Shown one piece after another: positions 37,407 to 48,366 of a stretch of DNA of 64,000 bases (its first letter is position 1; each line of letters opens with the position of its first letter). The stretch comes from Luscinia megarhynchos. Its lineage: Eukaryota; Chordata; Aves; Passeriformes; Turdidae. Location of the stretch: NCBI GenBank assembly GCA_034336665.1, contig JAPFBE010000013.1:19075056-19139055 (forward strand), written 5' to 3'. Both the position numbers and the translations under genes were made by a program. The notes beneath the pieces were generated by a model. It did not search any database, was not told the origin of the DNA, and saw only the letters and a program-made list of their open reading frames with translations.

Positions 37407-40400
37407 TTCACTTGTGATGAGTTGTTTAACTGAAGAACATCTTTTCTCTCAGATCTGTTGATTATGATATATTGAAGTAGGATTTTTCCATCTCTCTGCA
37501 GCCTTGGTTGTTCACTGTTAAGCATCACATACCCTGCTTTAGAGTAAAAGAAATAAGAGCCTTTACTCGTATGTCCACTCAGAGTGCCAATTGCAGTGTT
37601 TAGGATGATTGTGGTGTTTTGGGTTTTTTAGCTACTTGCCTGTGTGTTCAGCAGCTGGAGTAACTTCCTTGCTTTGTAAAAGAAATGTTTTTCTATTTCA
37701 TAGGGGAAAAACCCCTAAATTGTTTGGATGAAAAAAAGTAGATTTAAACTAGTTCTAGCATTTCTGTGATCAATGATTTCTTAAACTGTTTTAAAATGAG
37801 TAGTCTTCCTGAAAGCCAAGAGAGATACTTACTTTTTCCATCTTTAGTTGTTTTCCATTTTTAGTTGTTTTAGTGTTCTTTGCCTTTCAAAAACTGTCAT
37901 AGGAAAAGGCTTTTTTAGGAAAGAGCAGGGTCACATGCATGTATGCTTCCCTTGTCCCTTCATATGAAGACTTTGTGTTCCTCGTTCTTTAAGGAACTGT
38001 GAATTGAGTTGAACATTCTGTGCCTAGTTAGTGTACCCCAAACTGATTTATAACTCAGTATCATTATGTGACATTTGGCTACGTGCCCTACTTGATCTCT
38101 TTCCTTGCCTCTTGGCTGATGATGTGTGGTATTCAGGTTATAGTCTCTTGTTTCAGATGTCACTGAAAATGAAGGAGCTGTAGCATGCTTTCATGTATCA
38201 TATGTTTCTGATGTACTATATTTTAGGTTTTACCATTAATTTATAATGTGGTTTCAAATGCTGAAAATAAGAGTTCTCTCTAGACAGAACTAGCAAGTAG
38301 TTTAGTTAATTGCTTTAATCTAGATACATGAGAGGGTCATTTACAAGTTATAAAATGCTACCAATGTCAATTTCTGACTCTTCCCACCCAGTTGATCCTG
38401 ACTGAAAGAGAGAAATTTTGCTTTTTACAGGGATGACATAATCCTTTAGAGCTCTAGGTGGTGGGTGGGAACAAAGCAGGGGCAAGAAGACCCTTTCCAA
38501 AGTGGCTATTCCTTTGTATACCAGGGTATATTTTGCTCCCTCCTCCTTTGTATGGGTTAGCAATGCATGTAAAGGAAGCTTGACTATTCCTGTCACTGTT
38601 GTCTGCTGCTTTCCCAAAAGGGAACCAATGTGAGAATCTCCCAGCACAAGCCTAAGCATTCTCCACCGGTTGGTGTCGTCCTGCACCAGCCTCGTGGGCA
38701 GCTATGTGTCATCTGGAATTGGCCTCCAGTGAAGCTGTACTTGCTGACTTCGTGCAGAGGCTTCCATCCCCCTGCTGCTTACTCATATGCATACAAATGA
38801 ACATGCTCATTTAGAGATTAGCTATTTCTTTAGAAACACAGATATTAGAGGTTTTAGGGCTGCCAAGATTCCTGGTGGCCTTTTCATTGAAGACAATTCA
38901 GTATTTAGTTTTGGCTGCTAATTTAAAAACTTATCTTTTTACATTAAAAAGAGTATATAGTAGTATTTTGCAAGTTAAGAAAAAATGTTGCAGATTTAAG
39001 CGTTAATACTTGAGCATTGCATTTTTTTCCACATCTTCCTACATCCAGGTTAGTATGTTCAATACTGGATTTCAGATATTTAGATTAGGGATTGGCTGCC
39101 CCAAATATTGTTACACCCTCAGGTTCAAGTGACCAATATAAATCACTTTTCATTTTTTCAGATATTTTTTAGGTACCAGAATGGCTCTTCCAAGGTGTAG
39201 GATGTGCTTGACCAGGGGGTAGCATTTTGAAGTTGAAAACAAAAACAACTGTGGCTTTTATTAGGCTTCTTCTGAGCCTCTTTGTGGCTAAACAGAATAG
39301 AATCATGGTTGGGAATGGGATGGGTGACGTTAGTTTCAGGTAGGCCAAACTTACATGTGATAAAATTTCTAAATTTTTTTCATGCTTAGACTTAATGACT
39401 GAAAGCTTTATGAATTGTACCAAAAGAAGATTAAATCCATTGAAAGCTGACAGAATTCAGTCAGCTTAAACTTAGCTCTTGGTTAGTTTTGTCTAATGCA
39501 TAATTAAAATTGGAGTTTTATGAGTGCATTACTTTCTATTTTCAAGCAGCCAGTTTTATGTGGTTTTTTTATGGCAGTAGCATCATGCTTCATTTCAGTT
39601 AAAAACATTTTTCTTTGTTCTCTTACTCTGTCATTGCGATAGTTGCTATGTAAACACTAGATAAGGTTTGTATCTCTAATAATAAAATACAAAGTTTTAA
39701 ATCAGCTGTCTGCAGTGAATTTTAAAGAAAATACTTTCAATATTAGGTTTAAGGCAGATTTTAAAAACTCTATCGATCGTTTAAGAGCAAGTGTTGTGTT
39801 CCTTCCCAGGCCTTTGGAAATCCATGAAGGATAATGATGTCTGATGTATTGTTTCACATCCCTGACATTGTATGCAAGATGAGTGTTCTCCTTGTCAAGA
39901 GTGGATTTTTTACCATCCACGTTTTCAGACATGTTCACTAGAGCTTTATGTACCCTGCCCGATGTATGTCTGTAAAGCCCTGGGAAGTTTGGGTGTGAGC
40001 AGTTAGGTGGTTGTGTGCTCTGGTTTCTCAGTTTCTTTGAGCATGCAGCATGAAGCAGAATGGCTCAAGTTCTGCTGCCCTGCCTCAGCAGACACTCTCT
40101 GGTGGTCACCTGCCCAGCCTGAGGCTGAAGTCAAGCAGCTGTGTTACATCATCATTATGTGCTCGATGAGCTGCAGCAGCAGGCGTGACTTCTGCAACAG
40201 GCAAAAAGTGCATGCACTTATCAGCCTGAATGACCAAGGTTATGGTTTTTGAGTTGTGTGAGTTGTGTAGCAAGGTTGGGTTGAACTCTCACCCCTGATA
40301 TTTCCATATTGCTTTTAAAGGAGGGTTCTGTGATGATATTGCTGGGTGTTCAGCCAGCATTCATTGTTTGCATGAACATTCACCTCTTCACAGTCACATC

Positions 40401-43400
40401 AGCCATGGTGAGGAGCAGTTGCTTTGGGAGGTGTTTTTCATACTGTTTTAACAGGTGGCTACAGACTGCCTCAGAAAATCTTCAAATACATTCTGCTAGA
40501 AACTGTGAACACTCTGCAGAAGTGAGCTGTAACTGCCTGAGAGTGCTCCATTTGTGCATCAGTGTCAGTTCAGCTACTGAACATCATGGTGCACTGGACA
40601 TGCCACCAAAGTGAGTTTTGTCTTGCTGACAGAAAACACAGCAAACCTCAAAATCAGCCTAGTGTACTGAGAGGTGTTAACAGTCAAAGTGTCCATTACT
40701 TCACTTAAATCACAAGACTGGGCACTATATTTAGAATTTTTCAGCAGTGATTTTTACCTTCTTGGAGCTGGGTTTACTGAATGGTTGAACTGACCAAGCT
40801 TTCAACTACATCCATATATTCAACCTAAACCCTTAGGGTGCCATGGCAGAATCTATTCAGTATGAAAGAAAAACCCTAAGCAATTAAAAATTATTGCTAA
40901 GACACAGTTTCTAGGTTGAAATCAACTTGGTAACAAGATAAAGAGTTGAGGGAAACTATTACTGAGACAGAACTACAGTTTTATACAATGGATTTTAAAG
41001 ATATGTCCTCCTACATTATAAACTCATTAGGATTCTCTGACTTAGATATTTTAATTGCTTTTTTTAATGAACCACACCCAGGATTTGAGAACAGCTGCTC
41101 ATAGGAAAGGTCCAGAAGAGCTGTAGTTGCTTAGTTGCCCATGCCAAACTATGTGTACTAAAGAATTTCTCCTGAAGAAAAGATCTGCCACAGAGGGGAA
41201 GCACTGGGAGTAAAACCAAGCTGTTTATTTAATCCCATGACAAGTGCAAAATTGATAATTCATCATATTATTAGGTAAATAGTATGAAAATTCTGTTGCT
41301 CAGCACAAATCAAAAAATAATTTGATTTTACAATTACTGATGTGGAATAGAAACTATCGCTTTTCTTCTGGATCAAATATCTAAAAATTCTGCTGTCAGC
41401 AGATGTTTGTCAGTGGAGGAAAGGGAAGTGACGGGAAAGGAACAAAGGGTCAATGCAGTTTGATAGGAAGTTGACTTTCATTTCTGGAGGATGTATTTGT
41501 CTTTAAAATGTTTTCACATTGGATCTTGTGAAAAATTACTATAAAAAAAATTTAGATGAAGAAATTACAGTTGTTTAAGACTGAGTTACGTGATTATTCT
41601 TTTCTTTCACTGTCTTCTTTTACTTTTAATTAACAGAAGCTAGCATTTTAATAACTTAAAATTAGGAATACCAATCAGTTAATACCCAAAACATGTTAAG
41701 AAATTTGATATAATAAAGGAGTTTAATACAGAGGTGGTGGTGAGGGGGGGAAACAGCAAAGAGACAGTTTCATCAGTATACCTTTGTCTAATTATTTTGG
41801 CGTTTCACCAGTATAAATGAGAGCAAAATTGGTCCTGTAAAGTATTAAGTGAAGAATGTTTTCCCTTTTAATCTGAGGAAGACAGACTGGGAAGTAGAGT
41901 TCTGGCGTTTGATAGATGCTGATTTGTTTTAGGCTAGCAGTATTCAGAGTACAGATGGTACTTAAGATACTGCCAAAGTGGTAATTAGTGAAAGAAGTCT
42001 TCCTTCTTTGTTGGATTTGGAGCAGCTGAAATTGTCTCTTACCTATGGGGAGACTTTTTTTTTTGTTTTCTATGTAGTACTTTTATCAAATTTATTGCAT
42101 AAGTAGCATTCCTGTTAATATTTTTTCTTTGCCATATTGTTGTCTTTCGACTTCTTCAGCTCATCCTTTCTACTCAGACCTATTTTTTGAAGACTGTCAC
42201 TTAACTTTGGTTCCTAACACATCTGTTCATAATGTAGCTAAGTTTTCTACTTTATAACTTGACAGTGGATATTTATAAAACTAAGTAATCATTTTAAAAC
42301 TGTGAGGACTGCAGATATGGCAGAATAGTGAGCAGAAGACTCTTCAGGGTGTTCAGGATACTGATATGGGGTATTGTTTTTGTACTGTGAAATTACATTT
42401 GTTCTGATTGCTAGGATTCTTTTCATTCTATATATACACTATACAATGCCCTCTTCCCTGAGTCTCTCAACAGAGGTATTAACTTTTCTTGTTATAAAAA
42501 AGAATATGTTGGAAACATGGATGTGACTTTTATCTAATTTGCCAGGTTAATATGACACAAAGACTTGAATTATTTTTGAAATGAAAGGTCACTTTATATG
42601 TACATTTTTAGAAGCATATTGAAAATAACTGCTTCATATCTTCTCCATGTTTAAAGCCAAAAAAAAGTTATGAAAAGTCCACACAAGCTATTTTGGCTCA
42701 GCCTCTAAATCTGCGTATGCATGATACTATCAACAATGCATATGTTAGTACCAGCTTTGATTTTTCCTAAATATATAATTGAACGATTTTGCAGGATTTA
42801 AAACATCAAATAGAGGGGAAAAGAACCCTTACTTCTCTCCTAAAATTGCATTTATTTTTGTATTAAGAAAAAGGAGAACATACCACAAAAACATGTTTTA
42901 CCTGTAAGAGGAGTTCGAATTTAAAGGTCTTAAGGTCTAACTTATCTAACATTTTAAAAAATTACACATCGGATTCTAAAGTGCAGTGCTCAGTAGTTCC
43001 AATTTGCAAGTAGGACAGTACAATTGACTTAATTGCAGTTGTTCCTATGAACAAAGATTTCACAGGGCTTGCCCCTTAATTAACGGAGAGGACAGTGTAA
43101 TTTTGCATATTATGTAGGTGTGAATTATAAACACGCTGAAGTCTAATCTTTCAAGGTACTTTGTGTCTCATCAGAGCTGTTTTTCGTTCCCTGTTTTCTG
43201 GAATTAATAGCTGCAATACTGTTGAGCATCTTGCAGTATAAGCCTAGAAGAGAGCAGTGTGCTTTGATTCTCACACTCATCATGTGTTTGAACAGGATTA
43301 AAAGTTTTTTTCATCAAAATCTGACAGTTCTGCCCTCTTGTGATTTGACACTTGCACGCAAGACACAGAAGAGGGAAGCAGTGTGTAGGAGTTGAAAAGT

Positions 43401-43860
43401 TTGTTAGTAATTAAACTAGTTGCAATTCTTTCTTTTAGACATAGCATAATCTTAATACAAAGTAATGTTTGTGGCAATTTATACATCGCTCTGAAAACTA
43501 CAGTAGAAGTTGTTCAAAAGTATAATAAATGCTTAGAGACATGTGTGTGTACATGTCTACTAATATATAGCATATGCATGTAAATGCAGCAGAAAGAGAG
43601 GTAGTAGCTCTGCCTAATATATTACAATACTGTTGGACTCCTTCCACAGCTTTAAATGCAGTCATGATTTTATCCGACCATTTGGAAAGTGTGTGTAATT
43701 CACAACTCTCTCCTTCTTTAATGTTACGTTAATTCCTCATCTGTTGCCTCTGCAGGAATTGTTTTAAAGACAGTTTTTAACGCTTGAAATAGTCACCCTA
43801 TATATGATTCACCAGACATCTTCTAGATCTCCTGGTACTGTTTTGGGGTATTTCATTGTT
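37407..43860. other. Intronic sequence, no recognised gene
   Basis: AT-rich intron of CMSS1 (+) and FILIP1L (-). Open frames at 38348-38686 (112 aa, minus) and 40007-40614 (+) are longer than average, but no domain, splice structure or family likeness was found. A G-rich patch occurs near 41731-41751. Confidence 0.55.
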
Positions 43861-43878
43861 ACTTAGTCCTCACCCCTC

Positions 43879-43896
43879 TTTTTTTTTTTTTTTTTT
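43879..43896. repeat. Poly(T) run of 18
   Basis: A T homopolymer at the left edge of the GC-rich island. It marks an abrupt change from AT-rich intron to CpG-rich DNA within about 100 bp. Confidence 0.85.
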
Positions 43897-43987
43897 GGAA
43901 GTGACTTTTTAAAAGGTATCTCAACAGGAAAAAGCCAGAAGCGCCAGTGCGTGCCAGAAGAAGCTTGCTTCCCACCCTCTGCCTTAC

Positions 43988-44120
43988 CTTGCGCCGGCGG
44001 GCTATAGCGCTCCCGGGTGAGCCGGTGCTGCGGGGCGCGGGCGCTGCGCGGTGGCATCGGGGCTGCTGCGAGCGTTCCAGCGCTCCCGCGGAACAATGAG
44101 GGATGGGCGGCGGGCGGCCC
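43988..44120 (-). other. Candidate first exon of a short FILIP1L transcript
   Basis: On the minus strand a strong donor (CAAG followed by GTAAGG, GT at 43987-43986) ends a GC-rich segment. An ATG at 44057-44055 opens a 23-codon frame beginning MPPRSARAPQ and ending in YSPPAQ plus one base. Joined to the large FILIP1L exon, that frame meets a stop after one more residue (GAT TGA), so it would be an upstream ORF. The main protein would then start at the internal Met at 27909. The 5' limit near 44120 is a guess from the TATA-like CCTTATATGG at 44160-44151. Splicing has not been observed; the call rests on donor quality, island position and the known human isoform. Confidence 0.4.
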
Positions 44121-44134
44121 GAGCCTATGCACCA

Positions 44135-44142
44135 TTACGTCA
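44135..44142. promoter_or_regulatory. CRE-like element
   Basis: TTACGTCA (TGACGTAA on the minus strand) is one base from the full palindromic CRE. It lies 8 bp from the CArG box in the island, a spacing compatible with a signal-responsive promoter. Confidence 0.5.
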
Positions 44143-44150
44143 GCGCCTTG

Positions 44151-44160
44151 CCATATAAGG
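44151..44160. promoter_or_regulatory. Perfect CArG box (SRF site) overlapping a TATA-like element
   Basis: CCATATAAGG fits the CC(A/T)6GG serum response factor consensus exactly. On the + strand the same bases contain ATATAAG, usable as a TATA box. SRF controls many actin-cytoskeleton genes, which fits FILIP1L. Binding is inferred, not shown. Confidence 0.6.
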
Positions 44161-44216
44161 CGCGCTGCGGCCCCGCCGCGCTGCCCGGTGCGCTCCGGTG
44201 CGGCCGCTGCCTGGGC

Positions 44217-45162
44217 GGCTCGGCTCCCTTTGGGCACAGCTCGGCTCGGCTCCCTTTGGGCAGCTCGGCTCCCTTTGGGCACAGCTCGGCTCGGCTCCCT
44301 TTGGGCAGCTCGGCTCCCCCTGTGGGCACAGCTCGGCTCCCCTGTGGGCACAGCTCGGCTCCCCTTTGGGCACAGCTCGGCTCGGCTCCCCTTTGGGCAC
44401 AGCTCGGCTCCCCTTTGGGCACAGCTCGGCTCGGCTCCCCTTTGGGCGGCTCGGCTCCCTTTGGGCACAGCTCGGCTCCCTTTGGGCAGCTCGGCTCGGC
44501 TCCCCTTTGGGCACAGCTCGGCTCCCTTTGGGCACAGCTCGGCTCCCTTTGGGCAGCTCGGCTCCCTTTGGGCAGCTCGGCTCGGCTCCCTTTGGGCACA
44601 GCTCGGCTCCCTTTGGGCAGCTCGGCTCCCTTTGGGCAGCTCGGCTCGGCTCCCTTTGGGCAGCTCGGCTCGGCTCCCTTTGGGCACAGCTCGGCTCCCC
44701 TTTGGGCAGCTCGGCTCCCTTTGGGCAGCTCGGCTCGGCTCCCTTTGGGCACAGCTCGGCTCCCCTTTGGGCAGCTCGGCTCCCTTTGGGCAGCTCGGCT
44801 CGGCTCCCTTTGGGCAGCTCGGCTCGGCTCCCTTTGGGCACAGCTCGGCTCCCTTTGGGCAGCTCGGCTCCCTTTGGGCAGCTCGGCTCGGCTCCCCTTT
44901 GGGCACAGCTCGGCTCCCTTTGGGCAGCTCGGCTCGGCTCCCTTTGGGGCGCAGCTCGGCTCGGCTCCCTTTGGGCACAGCTCGGCTCCCTTTGGGCAGC
45001 TCGGCTCGGCTCCCTTTGGGCGCAGCTCGGCTCGGCTCTCCCTGCGGGCACAGCTCGGCTCTCCCTTTGGGCACAGCTCGGCTCTCCCTGGGCACGGCTC
45101 GGCTCTCCCTGCGGGCACAGCTCGGCTCTCCCTGCGGGCACAGCTCGGCTCCCTCTGGGCAC
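44217..45162. repeat. GC-rich CpG minisatellite, about 42 units of 19-26 bp
   Basis: The core unit is CTCGGCTCCCTTTGGGCAG. Variants add CA before the final CAG, duplicate the CTCGG pentamer, or have an extra C. I counted about 42 GGGC cores by hand. Middle units are nearly identical and appear in a recurring order of three to four types. Some units near the left end (with CCTGTGGGCA) and most at the right end (with CTCTCCCTGCGGGCA) are diverged, as expected when an array is homogenised from within. Each unit carries one or two CpGs, and each can fold as a CCC-TTT-GGG hairpin flanked by GCT/AGC. The array contains no stop triplet in any of six frames, so six overlapping frames of over 320 codons exist; these are not evidence of genes. 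Length polymorphism is likely. Confidence 0.97.
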
Positions 45163-45320
45163 GTCGGCCCCGGGCCGCTCAGCTCGCCCTTGCAGCTCGG
45201 CTCCTGGTGCGGGCTGCGGCTGGCCCGGCACTGTGTGAAACACTGCGTTTGTCCACCAGCTCAGGGCCGAGAAGAATGCGCGGAAGGTTTGGGTTAGGGC
45301 AGTGCCTCTCTAGCCCTGAT

Positions 45321-45326
45321 AATAAA
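45321..45326 (+). terminator. Possible + strand polyadenylation hexamer
   Basis: AATAAA lies just past the island. It would end a transcript of about 1.15 kb starting near the + strand TATA-like element at 44151. Isolated hexamers are common by chance. Confidence 0.2.
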
Positions 45327-48246
45327 GTCGTTAGAAGTTGTTACTGATTAGGTACAATGTTTTCCACGAAGTCCTCTTGTTTCATTAGTTACTCTGAGGG
45401 AGCTTTTTTCTGTTTTTCTTTTTTCTTTTTTTTTCCTTTTAATTTTATTATGACGAAAAAATGCGACTTTAGCTGAACTCCTCTGAGGGGGGATATGAAC
45501 TTTGAGCCTTCCTTTTTTTTTCCTTCTGTAAAGAGTCGGGGTCCTTGGAGGATAGTATTTTATTTCCTGATGATGTAACTACAAAACAATTCTCTTAAGT
45601 GATGATGGGAAGGCCAGATGAAATCTGATTTTTTTTTTTTTCTCTTTAATGTTTTTTCTACAAACCCCTTTCTTTTTTCATATGTTTTTGTTTCAGCTAA
45701 CACAATTAAGCAGTCCAACCAACTATTTTTAGTAAGGTCTTGAAGAAATTAGTTGTTTGTTTTAATATTTAGGAAAGAGGCAAAAAGCCAAAAAGTAGGA
45801 TTTAGATTGAACAATTTAAAATGTGTGTCTGGTAGTCCCTGTCCTTTAGTATACACCCTGAAGAAACATTGATGACAGAGAAATACTGGAAATAGACACA
45901 AAGTTTGTTACTGAAAATCCACTAAGGGTTAACAGGATTCAGTGAAATAAACTCCTTTTATGTTGGTGGGTAAATTAGACCGTTGAAAGGCATTCTACAC
46001 TACTGAAGTAGTGGGTGCACTCACAATTTATTTGCAGGATTTTAATCTTCATCTCTATGGCTTAAGCTGTTCTCTGCTTGCTTTTAGTGTGTTTTGTCGT
46101 ATTGAACATAAAGCTAACAATAAGGCAAGTTACTTATTTGGGAGTGTTGTCTGTAGCTATGAAGACAAATGGTGATTGAGATGCTTTCATTTCATTAACA
46201 AGACAGACATCTTCTAACTATGTTGCATATATTATGAGTGTAGCCTGAAAAAGTAGCCTGTACTTATTCTTTAGTTGGAAAATTCCAGGCAACCCCTTGC
46301 ATGGTTACTGAGTTAAGACTTCCTCAGAATTCTGCTGCTTATTTGTGTGGGTGATCCTGCTGTGTCCTCTTTGTATGTTTCTGAGAAAGTTCAGATTTGG
46401 GTGCCTCATCAGAAAATTTTCAAATTATTTAATACTAACTATTCCCAAATAGTTTTGGAGATAGAAAATATCTTATTTGAATATACCAATGGACAGACCA
46501 GGATAATATTTCATTTGCTATTCCAGGGAGAGTTAATAATCAAATCCAAACAAAACCAAAATAACCTGTCCTTTAGCTGATATTGACCTATTCAGTTCCT
46601 TGGCTAATGTTTTTGGAGGCTAACACTTTGTCTAGCTTTTCTCAAAAGTATTATGCCAATACAGATAATTTAAAATACAAGCTCATCTAGGTGACCTTGA
46701 TATGGGACATATCTTCAGCTACAAACTCAGTCTTTCTGCTGGGACTGTTTAAAATGACAGAACAACTGCAGGTGCAAGGTACTAAGAGCAGGCTCTGGAG
46801 GTACTGCTGTATCCAGTTCTGATTTGCAGGGGGAGTCAGGGAATTTATTCAGTGGAAGGTAGCTAGGAGTTAAATGTGAATGCATTCTTTTTTACATGTA
46901 TATACGTATGTGTGTATGCAAGCATAAATATATAAATCCTTAGGGGTGAGAATACTGTTTCTGTCCTGGGTTTGTTTTTTTTCTGCCCTTCCCTTTGCAA
47001 TTGTTTTGTTTTTCTGCAACTTTCTCATCACTTGCACACACCCTGTTTCAGTAGTCTATATGAAAATTGCCTGCATTTTTGTTCTCCCACATGAAACAGT
47101 TGTTTTAGGCCATAAGCAACTTTGAAGAAGAGGACTTCTCAAAAGCTGGCAATCAAAAATTCATCCTCACAATCTAGTTCTGTTCTGGAGTGGCAAGGAG
47201 CACAGTTCAGATAGTGCTGGTGATAAGTTTATTGGTACTCTGGGAACAGGGAATAGGCAATGCAAGTCCTTCTGTTTATAAGTCTGTGTTTACATCTGGG
47301 GATGGCCAAAGTACAAACTCCTCATTTCTTAATGAGCTCCTCTCTTCAATACAAAAATGCACATCTGTGACCTTCTGCAAACCATCTTTATCAAAGAGCA
47401 TCAGCTGAGTGTGTAATGACCTGACTTCCTTCTCTTACATTGTTATGACTTAAGGGACACTGTACAGTGCTAGCCAAGCCCTGTTAAGGGCCTGGAAATA
47501 TTATTAAAAATTCCAAGTTCTGGACTACTATAGCATGAAAAGCTTATTTTTATCGGAGGCAATAAATTGAGTTGCAAAGAAGCCTTCCTTTACTGTGTTT
47601 TTACAGTTTCTTTCAGTATCTGTAGGTGGAATCCTCGCACTGGTGAACTACACCAAAGAGGAAAAAAGAAAAGCCTTTGGGCAGGCAGCTGTGCCTTTCT
47701 CATTCTCTATTGCTCCTTGAAAATGAATTGTGTTTCCTTAGTTACTGCACATAGTTTTGCACAGAATTGGTGCATTTGCAAGTATTGTGACAGCAAAAGG
47801 AACTGATGATTTGTAGAAATTGGAGACCAAAAGAAAATCTTATTAAAATCATTGGTGCATCTCCTGTCAATGCAGGGCTGCTCTCTGCATCTGCTTGCAG
47901 TGACTTATTTCTAGTCTCTGCTTATCATTTTGTATTGTTATTTGTGCCCACATTCTTTCAGAATTTTACTTTAGAAAAGTAGCTGGGAAGATGGAAGATT
48001 ATATGAGGCAAGAAGAAGATAGGACAAATAAACTAAAAGACTTTGAGGCAATTGTTTAGACTTTATCTTAAACTATCTGATTTCCTCCCATTACTTCCAT
48101 CATTAAACTACTTCTCTTTCCTTTTTCTTCCCATGGCATTTCATAGCAGTTCTAGTGTCCTTAAACCCATAACCTATCTTATTGCAGCATTTGACCCCGT
48201 CCTTTGGCCATTTTGTATCTAAGATAAATAAAGGAAATTAGAACTT
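45327..48246. other. Intronic sequence right of the island
   Basis: T-rich tracts occur at about 45400-45450 and 45629-45641, and a TA/TG-rich patch at about 46895-46940. No exon or RNA gene was recognised. Confidence 0.6.
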
Positions 48247-48366
48247 GGGCCTCAGTTCAACAAAGCACTTAAAACATAGTCCTGTGTATTTTTGCTGAAA
48301 AAGGAAAGGACTTCAGCAGAAGTCTGATTTTAATGATAAATTGAAATGCTTGGCTGAATCAGGCTC
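48247..48366. mobile_element. Palindromic non-autonomous DNA transposon relic
   Basis: The left end GGGCCTCAGTTCAACAAAGC and the reverse complement of the right end GAGCCTGATTCAGCCAAGC form imperfect inverted repeats of about 23 bp around a diverged 75-bp middle. The words GATTCAGCAAAGCACTTAA and GACTTCA are typical of an ancient palindromic element common in sauropsid genomes. I recognise the type but am unsure of its catalogue name. Confidence 0.55.

Larger units (their letters stand above)
43975..45290. promoter_or_regulatory. Isolated intragenic CpG island
   Basis: Roughly 1.3 kb of GC-rich, CpG-dense sequence sits alone inside AT-rich intron. The left quarter (43975-44216) is unique sequence with promoter-like elements, the middle is a minisatellite (44217-45162), and the right edge (45163-45290) is unique and GC-rich. 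In human, FILIP1L has an internal CpG-island promoter for its short isoform, methylated in some tumours; this island is a plausible avian counterpart. Promoter activity in the + direction is also possible, since ATATAAG on the + strand is the better TATA-like match and AATAAA follows at 45321-45326. Confidence 0.7.

Noticed and set aside
38348..38686. 112-codon minus-strand frame as a gene or retrocopy
   Set aside because: No domain, no family likeness, no splice signals or A-tail. It may deserve a protein search but cannot be supported here.
39290..39330. Reverse CR1 tail suggested by AGAATAGAATCATGGTTGGG
   Set aside because: The likeness covers about 20 bases only and does not extend into the usual TCC/CCAACC flank.
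45284..45299. Telomere-like GGTTAGGG near the island
   Set aside because: A single TTAGGG unit with no repetition is expected by chance.
43863..45347. Six overlapping open frames of 327-426 codons as protein-coding genes
   Set aside because: All six frames are open at once because the minisatellite unit contains no stop triplet on either strand. The peptides are repeats of the unit translated in each frame and match no family.
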